DNA of 6,493 bases from Exiguobacterium sp. AM39-5BH (GTDB lineage: Bacteria; Bacillota; Bacilli; Exiguobacteriales; Exiguobacteriaceae): contig NZ_QSGS01000027.1 of the NCBI RefSeq assembly GCF_003467445.1, forward strand, positions 1 to 6,493, in the 5' to 3' direction. Positions 1-6,452 of the stretch are shown piece by piece. The position numbers were made by a program, and so were the translations under genes. The notes beneath the pieces are model-generated. The model was not told the DNA's origin, ran no database searches, and saw only the letters and a list, made by a program, of their open reading frames with translations. Positions within the stretch are counted from its first letter, which is position 1. Each line of letters starts with the position of its first letter.

Positions 1-95
1 GTAAACGCGGTGCGCTCTCTTTGTCATGTCTAATGTTCTCCTCGTGTTCATAATTTGTTTCAGTCTAATCGACCTCTTCATTTATGTCCAATTGA
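1..95. other. Unassigned left flank, before the transposase fragment
   Basis: This stretch lies before recognisable transposase sequence and I cannot identify it. It is visibly more AT-rich than the GC-rich transposase that follows. In the transposase frame it encodes a hydrophobic run (FIICFSLIDLFIYVQL) that no IS1182-family transposase has at this point. It is therefore probably foreign DNA joined to a truncated insertion sequence, or the inner edge of a deletion. The exact junction is uncertain, about 85-105. Confidence 0.4.
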
Positions 96-1165
96 GTGTA
101 GCCCATCCACAGGTCGCCGCACGACTCGAAGAAAAGATCGAGGCCATCGACGAGGAGATGGCCTCGACGACCGACGTCGCCGAACGGAAACGATTGCGTG
201 CGGAACGGAAGGTGCCCCGTCGTCTCCACAAACAGGCCGCCGATTTCGCCGCCCGGAAACGCCGATACGAGGAGCACATGGCCATCTTCGGCACACGGAA
301 CAGTTACTCGAAGACCGACAGGGACGCGACGTTCATGCGGATGAAAGAGGATCACATGAAGAACGGCCAACTGAAGCCCGGCTACAACGTCCAGATCGCA
401 ACCGAAGGTCAGTACACGCTCGCCTATGACGTCTATCCGAACCCGACCGACATGAAGACGTTGATCCCGTTCCTCGACGAGGTCGAAACGTTCCTCGACC
501 TGCCCGCCCATATCGTCGCCGACGCGGGATACGGGAGCCAGCCGAACTACACAGACATCCTCGAGCGCCGGGGGCGCCTGCCCTTGATCCCGCATACGAT
601 GTACCGGAAGGAACAGAAGAAGAAATGGCGCGAGGACCCGTTCAACATCGCGAACTGGGCGTACGATGGCGAGACCGACACGTTCACGTGCCCGGACGGG
701 AGACGGCTCCCGTTCAGCCATGAGTCCCAAAGGACCGACCGGGACGGCTTCACCCGCGACTTCCGTGTGTACGAGTGCGAGAGCTGCGACGGCTGCCCGT
801 TCCGAGAGTTGTGCACGAAGGCCGAACCGGGGAGACACCGCCAGGTCAGCGTGAACGGGGCCTGGGAAGAACAAAAGCATATGATGAGAACGCTGCTTTC
901 GGATGAGAAAACCGGTGCCCTCTACGCCCGACGCAAGACGGACGTGGAACCAGTTTTTGGATATCTGAAGGCCAATTTGGGTTTCACCCGCTTCTCCGTC
1001 AGGGGAAAACAGCGCGTGAAACGCGAGCTCGGCTTCGCCCTCATGGCGGTGAACCTACGGAAGTTCATCGCCAAAGGCATCGGGGGAAGTGCAAAGAAGG
1101 GGTCCGGCCACCGAAAATCGGTGACCGGACCCCTCTTTTTATTAAAAAGCTCTAAAGCCGGCTAG
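26..1165 (+). pseudogene. IS1182-family transposase, N-terminally truncated
   Basis: This is a DDE-type transposase fragment that would have cut and joined the IS ends. Residue numbers are for the 379-residue open frame. Residues 27-90 are a charged helical region. The family block NSYSKTDRDATFMRMKEDHM lies at 92-111. The second catalytic Asp is D166 (VADAGYGS). A cysteine cluster (C222, C251, C254, C257, C263) typical of the family's C-terminal half follows, and the likely catalytic Glu is E308 (RRKTDVEPVFGYLK). Full-length relatives are roughly 450-550 residues, with a first catalytic Asp well upstream of this point; that part is missing. The first 25 or so residues are hydrophobic and unrelated, and no ribosome binding site precedes the ATG at 26, so that start is an artefact of the junction. 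The C-terminal codons run through a terminator hairpin. It is almost certainly inactive. Confidence 0.8.
1099..1140 (+). terminator. Rho-independent terminator at the IS1182 right end
   Basis: A 16-base left arm (1099-1114) pairs with 1118-1133 across an AAA loop, with a single C-A mismatch, and CTCTTTTT follows at 1133-1140. The stem is GC-rich and should be strong on the plus strand. It lies inside the last codons of the transposase frame. Read on the minus strand, the same stem is followed only by TTCTTT, so it could also act weakly as the terminator of the converging cad operon, which has no other visible terminator. Confidence 0.8.
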
Positions 1166-1180
1166 TTATGTCCCAGCCTC
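1165..1180 (-). repeat. Putative right terminal inverted repeat of the IS1182-type element
   Basis: Read inward on the minus strand this is GAGGCTGGGACATAAC, which resembles the terminal repeats I remember for Firmicute IS1182-type elements. It lies directly after the transposase stop codon, where the right end is expected. The matching left repeat is not in the window, so pairing cannot be tested here, and the outermost base is uncertain by a few positions. Confidence 0.5.
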
Positions 1181-3148
1181 TTTTCGTTACTCTTTTACGC
1201 GCATCAGCCGCAAGCTGTTGAGTGCAACCAGAAGGGTAGCGCCCATATCCGACATGATGGCGATCCACAGGGTCAGCCAACCCGGAATGACCAATAGCAG
1301 CGCAATCACTTTGATGCCGATGGCGAACGTAATGTTCGCTTTGATGATATTCAGGGATTTCCGGCTCAATTTCACCGTGAATGGCAGCTTGCTCAAATCG
1401 TCGCCCATCAAAGCGACATCCGCCGTTTCCAAAGCGGTATCCGTTCCGGCTCCGCCCATGGCAATCCCGACCGTAGAAGCGGCGAGTGCCGGCGCGTCGT
1501 TCACGCCGTCTCCAATCATCGCCACCTTGCCGTACTCGGCCCGTAAGCGTTTGATGACATTCAATTTGTCCTCCGGCATCAGCTCGGCCTGGATTTCGGT
1601 GACGCCGACCTCTCGGCCGATGGCCTGACCGGTCGCTTTGTTGTCACCCGTCAGCATGATCGTCTTCTTGATGCCCATGTCGTGCAGCTTCTGGATGACT
1701 TCCTTGCTGGAGTCCCGGACTTCATCGGCCACGGCGATGACCGCCAGGATGTTTTGTTCCGTTCCGATGATCATGGCCGTCTTGCCTGATTTTGAAGAGC
1801 TGTGACATTTTGTTCCAAGTTCTTATCCGCACTTGCGGCGCCCAGCTCGTTGAAGAGGATCGGGCTGCCGATATAGTACGTGGTTCCTTCGACGGTTCCT
1901 TTAATCCCTTTGCCGGTAATGGATGAGAAGTCCTCGACCAAGACCGAAGAATAAGAAATATTTTCTGCATCAGCTTTTTTCATGATGGCCGAAGCAAGGG
2001 GATGCTGTGAGCGGTACTCCAGTGCTGTGACGATAGAAAGCAGCTCTTTTTCACTGATTCCCTTGTTCAGCACTTCAAAGTCCGTGACAACCGGAACCCC
2101 TTTGGTCAAGGTGCCGGTCTTGTCAAACGCGATGGCTTTCAGCGCGCCCATTTCTTCCAAATACACGCCGCCTTTTACCAAAACGCCTTTTTTCGCTGCG
2201 TTCCCGATAGCAGATACAATCGAAATCGGAGTCGAAATGACCAAAGCACACGGGCATCCTACGACTAGCACAGCCAATCCTTGGTAGACCCAGGTTTCCC
2301 AGCTAGCATCAAACAGAAGGGGAGGAACGATGGCTACAAGCGCAGCAACGACCATGATAATCGGTGTATAATATTTGGCAAATTTATCGACAAACGCCTG
2401 CGAAGGAGCCCGTTCGCCTTGTGCTTCCTCAACCAGGTGGATGATTTTCGCAATGGTTGTGTCTTCAACCAACTTCGTGACTTTGACTTCGAGCAAGCCT
2501 TCTTCGTTCAGCGTACCGGCGAAGACATCATCATTCACCGTTTTGGCGACCGGCACGGATTCCCCGGTGATGGCCGCCTGATTGACCGCCGAATACCCGT
2601 TGGTCACCGTGCCGTCCATCGCAATCTTCTGTCCCGGTCTGACAATCATGGTGTCGCCCACCACAATGTCGTCTACCGAAATTAACTGTTCTTGGCCATT
2701 CCGCCGGACCAGTGCCTCTTTCGGAGCGATGTCCATCAACGAACGGATGGATTGTCTCGCCCGGTCCATGGAATAGCGTTCCAGTGCTTCACTGATCGCA
2801 AAGAGGATGACCACGATGGCCGCTTCCGCCCATTCCCCGATAAAGGCTGCCCCGATGACCGCAACGGTCATGAGGGTCTTCATGTCGAAATCCAGGCGAA
2901 TCAGGTTCTGGAAGCCGACTTTGAAGAGCGAGTACCCGCCAATGACAATCGCCGCCACAAACAGGAGCGACGTCATCAGGTTGTCTTCGCCATTGACGAA
3001 CTGGGAAATGTAGCCGAACACGATCAAGAGGGTGGAGTAGAGCAAGGTGCTGTGCTTTTGGTAGAACGGCACTTTCTTCTCTGTTCGAGCTGGCGCTTTT
3101 TCGGTTCCGGTATTCGTGATAGCTGGACGTCCTGTAATTTCAGGCGCC

Positions 3149-3327
3149 ACCTTCAAGTTTTCAAACGCACCGGCTTTCTCCAATTCGTCGATGGTCGCTG
3201 CCCCGTAAACGGAAATTTTTGAAGCCCCGAAGTTCACTTTGGCATCCTGGACACCGGGGATCTGCTTGACGTTGTTCTCAAACTTCCCGGCGCAGTTCGC
3301 GCATGTAAAGCCTTCGACCCGGAAGAC
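3149..3327 (-). repeat. Second copy of the HMA-domain direct repeat in cadA
   Basis: This segment encodes the second HMA domain and is a diverged direct repeat of 3386-3564, offset by exactly 237 bp (79 codons). The copies share an uninterrupted 29-bp identical run over the codons for KVNFG and neighbouring residues. The encoded peptides differ at only a few positions, which points to an in-frame internal duplication. Confidence 0.85.
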
Positions 3328-3385
3328 ATTTTTGTCTTCGACGGTCACTTCAGGAGCCGCCTGGCGTTTCGGTTTTTCCGGTGCG

Positions 3386-3564
3386 ACCTTCAAATTCTCG
3401 AAAGCGCCGGCTTTTTCCAGTTCCTCGACCGTCGCCTCGCCGTAGACCGCAATTTTCGAAGCCCCAAAGTTCACTTTGGCATCCTGGACACCGGGAATCT
3501 GTTTGACGTTCTTCTCGAATTTCCCGGCGCAATTCGCACACGAAAAGCCCTCAACCCGGTAGAC
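3386..3564 (-). repeat. First copy of the HMA-domain direct repeat in cadA
   Basis: This segment encodes the N-terminal HMA domain (FSCANC metal site) and is partner to the repeat at 3149-3327. Many base differences are synonymous third positions, so the duplication is not brand new and both copies appear to be under protein-level constraint. Confidence 0.85.
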
Positions 3565-3592
3565 CGTTTTGTCTTCTGTTTCCTTCGTTTTT

Positions 3593-3958
3593 TCAACCAA
3601 CGGAAACAACCTCCTTCTGATGGATGAAGGCCACTTGCACCAAGTGTTTCACATGCGCGTCATCCAGTGAGTAGTAGACCAACTTGCCTTCCTTGCTGTA
3701 TTTCGCCAACCCCATATTATTCAGTAGTCGCAGGTGGTAGGAGGCGGTTGCGGTAGATGAACCGATGATATTCGCAACGTCACACACACACAGTTTGTCC
3801 TCCAGCGATAAGGCGTAGGCGATCTTGATACGCGTATCGTCCGACAACGCCTTGAAGATCTTCGCCACTTCCAATGGATTTTGTTCAGACAGTTGCTGCT
3901 GGACTCGTTCCACCTTTTCTTCATCTACACAGACCACATCACAAATCTCTTTTGCCAT
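3593..3958 (-). CDS. cadC: CadC, ArsR/SmtB-family metal-sensing repressor
   Basis: CadC is a homodimeric winged-helix repressor that leaves its operator when it binds Cd, Pb, Zn or Bi. From the ATG at 3958 (121 residues) the cysteines of the sensing site are all present: C6 and C10 in the N-terminal arm, and C57 and C59 in KLCVCD of the recognition region. The secondary zinc-site residues at the C-terminal dimer helix are also present (D100, H102, H113, E116), matching the arrangement known for plasmid pI258 CadC. The DNA-binding helix reads [19 protein letters not shown] (3968-3973) is 9 bases before the ATG at 3958 but only 3 before the ATG at 3964, so the shorter start is preferred; the longer form would be 123 residues. 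It sits between cadD (about 90 bases upstream) and cadA (8-base overlap). I see no convincing private promoter, so transcription probably comes from the cadD promoter. Confidence 0.93.
   Translation of the reverse strand: MAKEICDVVCVDEEKVERVQQQLSEQNPLEVAKIFKALSDDTRIKIAYALSLEDKLCVCDVANIIGSSTATASYHLRLLNNMGLAKYSKEGKLVYYSLDDAHVKHLVQVAFIHQKEVVSVG
3610..3616 (-). promoter_or_regulatory. cadA ribosome binding site that decides the start codon
   Basis: AAGGAGG on the minus strand lies within the last codons of cadC. It directly touches the TTG at 3609 but is 9 bases from the TTG at 3600, so the latter is the plausible initiation codon. Confidence 0.75.
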
Positions 3959-4009
3959 TTTCATTCACTCCTTTTTCTCACTTCTGTTTACTCATTCGTT
4001 TTTTCAAGT

Positions 4010-4054
4010 AAGTGATTTTCTTCTATATAAAACAAAGAGTGCAAAGAATCACTT
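4010..4054 (-). repeat. Inverted repeat in the cadD-cadC spacer
   Basis: AAGTGATT at 4010-4017 is complementary to AATCACTT at 4047-4054, giving perfect 8-base arms separated by 29 bases; one arm touches the cadD stop codon. In the transcript it could form a long-looped hairpin that protects or separates the cadD and cadC-cadA message parts. There is no U-tract after it, so it is not an ordinary terminator. It could be chance. Confidence 0.4.
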
Positions 4055-4683
4055 CAACTCACCAATCCCCAAAGGAATCGGAAAGTCCCATTCTCCGCCA
4101 TAATCAAGATGCCGAGCCCGATGAAGACAGTCGGCACAATCCACCGTTCCCAATTTTCTATCGTTTCAGAAATCGTTTTAACGGCTGCCAACCGGTAACT
4201 GAGGTAACACAAGACGGCGACCAGGATGGCAAAGACAACCAGCATCACCACAGTTTCACTTGGATTCAAGGTTGAAAAGTAGGGTATGTAGACGCCAATG
4301 TTGTCGCCGCCAGCCGCCAGGGTAATGACTGTAATGGTGACAAACAAGCGATTGGGGTTTCCGGAAGACAAACGGGACAGGAGATTCTCTTCGTCGTCCT
4401 CGTCCTCGTCTTCTTCTCGCTTCCAGACCCGGATGCCCAGGTAAATCGGAATGAGCCCTAGCAAGCCCACCCAGTGGGACGGCACAAGCGTCAGGCTGTA
4501 CGCAGCCAACAGGCTGACGCCCACCAAGATGGCTGTTCCTAGGTATTGTCCGATGACAATGGATTTTAACTGGCCTTTTTTCATCGTTTGTGAAAACAGG
4601 ATCAGCAAAATAATGACGTAATCAATGCTGGTCGCCACATAAGCGGCAACCGCGGTAAAAATCGTGGTTAACAGCGCCCTCAT
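4054..4683 (-). CDS. cadD: CadD-family cadmium resistance transporter
   Basis: This is an integral membrane protein of the CadD family (LysE-related superfamily), which confers cadmium resistance in staphylococci, probably by efflux. It has 209 residues, close to the roughly 205 of known CadD proteins. Predicted membrane helices are at about 6-31, 41-63, 70-87, 112-132, 143-164 and 183-202. Conserved polar motifs within helices are TSIDY (18-22) and AAGGDN (123-128), which look like the paired halves of an internal duplication. The central loop holds ten consecutive acidic residues (90-99), a plausible metal-attracting segment. It is the first gene of the cad cluster, just downstream of the operator and promoter. 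The start is uncertain: AAGGAG abuts the ATG at 4683 with no spacer, whereas the CTG at 4674 lies 9 bases away and would give a protein three residues shorter. Confidence 0.88.
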   Translation of the reverse strand: MRALLTTIFTAVAAYVATSIDYVIILLILFSQTMKKGQLKSIVIGQYLGTAILVGVSLLAAYSLTLVPSHWVGLLGLIPIYLGIRVWKREEDEDEDDEENLLSRLSSGNPNRLFVTITVITLAAGGDNIGVYIPYFSTLNPSETVVMLVVFAILVAVLCYLSYRLAAVKTISETIENWERWIVPTVFIGLGILIMAENGTFRFLWGLVS

Positions 4684-4734
4684 CTCCTTTACGGATATCC
4701 TAGTGTGAAGTGATACCCTCTGATAGTTATAAAT

Positions 4735-4750
4735 TCAAACAAACGTTTGA
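4735..4750 (-). promoter_or_regulatory. CadC-type operator, perfect inverted repeat
   Basis: TCAAAC-AAAC-GTTTGA is a perfect 6-4-6 palindrome. The layout resembles the TCAAA(T)-n-(A)TTTGA repeats bound by staphylococcal CadC. It starts about where transcription from the cadD promoter should begin (+1 near 4752), so a bound repressor would block initiation. Assignment to CadC is inferred from this position and from cadC being in the same cluster. Confidence 0.65.
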
Positions 4751-4758
4751 TTAATGCA

Positions 4759-4787
4759 AGTGTACAAAGATTTCGCTAGATTGTCAA
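4759..4787 (-). promoter_or_regulatory. Promoter of cadD-cadC-cadA (sigma-A type)
   Basis: On the minus strand a perfect -35 TTGACA (4782-4787) is followed after exactly 17 bases by TACACT (4759-4764, four of six matches to TATAAT). The predicted start, near 4752, leaves a leader of about 70 bases before cadD and falls at the edge of the inverted-repeat operator. Confidence 0.7.
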
Positions 4788-4794
4788 TTATATA

Positions 4795-4812
4795 TTCAAA
4801 TGATTGTTTTAA
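4795..4812. promoter_or_regulatory. Possible second, imperfect CadC-like site
   Basis: TTCAAAT-GATT-GTTTTAA has the same spacing as the perfect operator and keeps five of seven arm pairs. It lies just upstream of the cadD -35 box, 61 bp centre-to-centre from the main operator (close to six helical turns), on the side facing bdbD. It could be an auxiliary or relic operator, or simply AT-rich chance sequence. Confidence 0.25.
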
Positions 4813-4930
4813 TGTTTGGGCATGCTTGTTAGATTGAACAGGGAGCGACAAGTGGCAAGGCAAATTGAAATTTAGTATGGCCAATGCCTGCATGTCTTGT
4901 TAAGCATTCTATCTTTAGAAGAGCTGAAAA

Positions 4931-4939
4931 TGGTATAGA
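4931..4939 (+). promoter_or_regulatory. Candidate extended -10 box for the bdbD operon
   Basis: TGGTATAGA fits the TGnTATAAT extended -10 pattern with one mismatch in the hexamer. No recognisable -35 box lies 16-18 bases upstream. It is about 53 bases before the bdbD start. The call is weak and rests on position and the lack of better candidates. Confidence 0.3.
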
Positions 4940-4991
4940 AGAACAATGTGGAGTAGTTGATTGATAAATCATGATAGGAAAGAGGGATAAT

Positions 4992-5678
4992 ATGGATAAA
5001 AACAATAAGAAGAAACAGTCCGGAATGAAGTTCGCAGTTCTCCTGACACTATTGGCGGTTGGCATTTTAGCAGCAATCGTCGTGCTCACAAACCAGCAAT
5101 CTGCTTCACCCGTGGAAACAGGAGAAGTAGATATTACGGGCCAGCCAACGCTTGGTGAAAGTGATGCACCGGTCACGGTCGTGGAATTCGGGGATTTCAA
5201 ATGCCCGTCCTGTAAAGCTTGGGGAGAAATGGTATATCCGCAGCTGGTGGCGGACTATGTCGAGACGGGGGATGTGAAGTTCTCCTACATCAATGTCCTG
5301 TTCCATGGCAATGAATCGATGATCGGCTCTTTGGCGTCGGAAGCAGTCTATGAACAAAGTCCGAACGATTACTGGGATTTCCACAAAGCTCTATTTGCGG
5401 AACAGCCGGCAGTTGAAAATCACGATGCCCCTTGGCTGACACAGGAAAAAACGGTGGAAGTGGCTTCCCAATTCCCGGCCATTGACCTGGAACAGCTGAA
5501 GGAAGACATGGAAAAGCAAACGGCCATGGACAAAGTCAAAACAGATGAAGCGTTGGTGGAAGAACACGGGGTAGCGATGACACCAACGATCGTGGTCAAT
5601 GGACAGACGCTGGAAGATCCGTTTGATTACGATGCCATCAAAGCATTGATCGATGAAGCGTTAGCGGAGGAAAACTAA
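4992..5678 (+). CDS. bdbD: BdbD, DsbA-like thiol-disulfide oxidoreductase
   Basis: This membrane-anchored thioredoxin-fold enzyme oxidises cysteine pairs in exported proteins on the outer face of the cytoplasmic membrane. The 228-residue form has a lysine-rich N-terminus and one membrane helix or signal-anchor (about 13-33). The catalytic domain begins near 52 (TLGESDAPVTVVEFGDFKCPSC), with active site CPSC at 71-74 and the cis-proline loop MTPTIVVNG at P198. The inserted helical domain lies between. No lipobox is visible, so it is probably held by the uncleaved helix or cleaved after it. The ATG at 4992 is preferred because AGAGGG lies 5 bases before it; an upstream in-frame ATG at 4971 would add seven residues but lacks such a site. 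Its TAA overlaps the bdbC ATG by one base. It is divergent from the cad genes, suggesting a role in thiol protection under metal stress. Confidence 0.92.
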   Translation: MDKNNKKKQSGMKFAVLLTLLAVGILAAIVVLTNQQSASPVETGEVDITGQPTLGESDAPVTVVEFGDFKCPSCKAWGEMVYPQLVADYVETGDVKFSYINVLFHGNESMIGSLASEAVYEQSPNDYWDFHKALFAEQPAVENHDAPWLTQEKTVEVASQFPAIDLEQLKEDMEKQTAMDKVKTDEALVEEHGVAMTPTIVVNGQTLEDPFDYDAIKALIDEALAEEN

Positions 5679-6118
5679 TGAACGAAACCCATAAAGTATC
5701 GGATAAAAGGGGCTTCTTGCTGTACGGAGCTTGGTTCGTCTCGTTGATTGCAACGCTCGGCAGCCTCTACTTCAGTGAAATCAAGGGGTTTATCCCGTGT
5801 GACCTGTGCTGGTTTCAGCGGATTTTCATGTATCCGCTTGTGTTGATTTTAGGGATCGCGACGTTCCAGAACGATTGGAAGGTTGTCCGCTATGCCCTGC
5901 CCTTATCAGTTATCGGGGGAAGCATCTCGGTCCTGCATTACATGGAACAAAAGATTCCGGGGTTCGGTGGTCTCCGGCCATGTGTAAGCAGCGTTCCCTG
6001 TAGCGCAGAGTATATCAATTGGTTTGGGTTCATCACCATCCCCTTCCTCGCATTTATCGCTTTCCTCTTAATCAGTGTGGCGATGGTAATTCTAGTAATG
6101 AAGAATAGAGCGAACTGA
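5678..6118 (+). CDS. bdbC: BdbC, DsbB-family disulfide oxidoreductase
   Basis: BdbC re-oxidises BdbD and passes the electrons to membrane quinone. The 146-residue protein has four predicted membrane helices (about 14-34, 45-63, 69-88, 117-141). The two cysteine pairs expected of the family are present: CDLC at C41/C44 after the first helix and C102/C108 in the loop between helices three and four. The following WFQRI is the usual quinone-proximal segment of DsbB proteins. A good ribosome binding site, GGAGG at 5666-5670 inside the end of bdbD, lies 7 bases before the ATG, and the TAATG overlap implies translational coupling. All functional cysteines are intact. Confidence 0.93.
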   Translation: MNETHKVSDKRGFLLYGAWFVSLIATLGSLYFSEIKGFIPCDLCWFQRIFMYPLVLILGIATFQNDWKVVRYALPLSVIGGSISVLHYMEQKIPGFGGLRPCVSSVPCSAEYINWFGFITIPFLAFIAFLLISVAMVILVMKNRAN

Positions 6119-6222
6119 CGGATCGCCCCTAACAATCTATCACGGACTGTCATTTTTACAGAAAGCGGCGATAGGGCAGTTAAGGAACTATACACGTCAA
6201 TCATCTAAAAGGAGACTGTTCT

Positions 6223-6387
6223 ATGGCTGAAGTAAGTTTATTGCTGGCGTTCGGCGCCGGATTGTTATCGTTCCTCTCGCCTTGCGCGCTTCCACTGTAC
6301 CCGGCTTTTTTGTCCTACATCACTGGTGTCTCGGTCAATGAGCTGAAAACCGGAAAAGGGGCGATGAAAAAGAGCGCGTTGATCTGA
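6223..6387 (+). pseudogene. ccdA: CcdA-family thiol-reductant carrier, disrupted by insertion
   Basis: CcdA proteins move reducing equivalents from cytoplasmic thioredoxin across the membrane. Only the first 54 residues remain: [17 protein letters not shown] starts the first membrane helix, and [17 protein letters not shown] carries the first of the two essential cysteines (C21). Complete relatives are about 230 residues with six helices, so the second cysteine is lost. AAAAGGAGA (6207-6215) precedes the ATG by about 8 bases, showing the gene was once properly expressed. The reading frame ends on a TGA formed by the first three bases of the inserted IS3-family element. It sits 104 bases after bdbC in the same direction, presumably the same operon. 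Whether the rest of ccdA lies beyond the element cannot be seen here. Confidence 0.85.
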
Positions 6388-6388
6388 T

Positions 6389-6447
6389 ATGCTCCCCAAT
6401 AGGTAGACAGATGAAATAACAAATCTGTTTATCTGATTGGGGAGTGT
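6389..6447 (+). promoter_or_regulatory. Long hairpin sequestering the orfA ribosome binding site
   Basis: Bases 6389-6400 pair with 6436-6447 and bases 6401-6412 pair with 6423-6434. This makes about 24 pairs (including four G-U) with one bulged G at 6435 and a ten-base loop. The right arm contains GGGGAG (6439-6444), the ribosome binding site of orfA. A transcript entering from the bdb operon would hide this site. A transcript starting inside the repeat would lack the left arm and expose it. Confidence 0.65.
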
Positions 6448-6452
6448 TTTTT

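Larger units (their letters stand above)
96..1180 (+). mobile_element. IS1182-family insertion sequence, 3' portion with right end
   Basis: This is a partial insertion sequence. It holds the middle and C-terminal parts of the transposase, a terminator hairpin, and a putative right terminal repeat at 1165-1180. The left end and the 5' third of the transposase gene are absent from the window and replaced by unrelated sequence. Its GC-rich composition contrasts with the neighbouring DNA, which fits separate acquisition. The element ends 6 bp beyond the cadA stop codon, so it joined or inserted immediately downstream of the cad operon. Without its left end it should be immobile by itself. Confidence 0.7.
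1187..3600 (-). pseudogene. cadA: Cd(II)/Zn(II)/Pb(II)-exporting P1B-type ATPase, frameshifted
   Basis: CadA pumps Cd, Zn or Pb out of the cytoplasm using ATP. With the frame repaired it is 804 residues, as for other two-HMA CadA proteins. Two heavy-metal-associated domains (about 10-75 and 89-154) carry CANC sites at C21/C24 and C100/C103. The membrane domain has the metal-binding CPC at 449-451. TGE is at 345-347, the phosphorylation motif DKTGT starts at D493, and HP is at 533-534. After the break come TGDN, the GDGVND hinge and the last membrane helices. One base is missing near 1785-1786: the minus strand reads CAGGCAAG where the family needs CAGGGCAAG (QGK). The upstream frame therefore stops at 1771 and the rest continues from an ATG at 1774, overlapping as ATGA. 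The TTG at 3600 is the preferred start because AAGGAGG (3610-3616) lies 9 bases before it; the in-frame TTG at 3609 abuts that site. It overlaps the cadC end by 8 bases, suggesting coupling. This could be a sequencing error rather than a real mutation. Confidence 0.9.
4684..4991. other. Divergent intergenic region between cadD and bdbD
   Basis: This 308-bp region contains no convincing gene. The cadD-proximal half (4684-4815) is AT-rich and holds the cad promoter, the perfect operator and one imperfect operator-like site. The bdbD-proximal half (4816-4991) has no strong consensus promoter. The best candidate is an extended -10 box, TGGTATAGA at 4931-4939, without a good -35. A short GTG frame at 4852 gives only seven codons and is not credible. 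Confidence 0.6.

Noticed and set aside
65..880. Long minus-strand open frame opposite the transposase
   Set aside because: It is a by-product of the GC-rich transposase codons. It has no ribosome binding site or recognisable motifs, and the plus-strand frame has clear family motifs.
2281..3222. Plus-strand frames of 134 and 176 codons opposite cadA
   Set aside because: They lie wholly within the CadA coding sequence in antisense and lack a start signal or family motifs.
4684..4991. Small RNA or riboswitch in the divergent region
   Set aside because: No conserved aptamer-like structure or terminator is visible, and the palindromes fit protein operators better.
4829..5200. Minus-strand frame overlapping the bdbD start and intergenic region
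   Set aside because: It overlaps the clear bdbD signal-anchor and active-site region in antisense, and its peptide matches no family I recognise.
6119..6222. Terminator or separate promoter between bdbC and ccdA
   Set aside because: Only a 4-bp stem around CATTTTT (near 6148-6162) and weak dispersed complementarity are present, with no U-tract after a stable stem and no consensus promoter.
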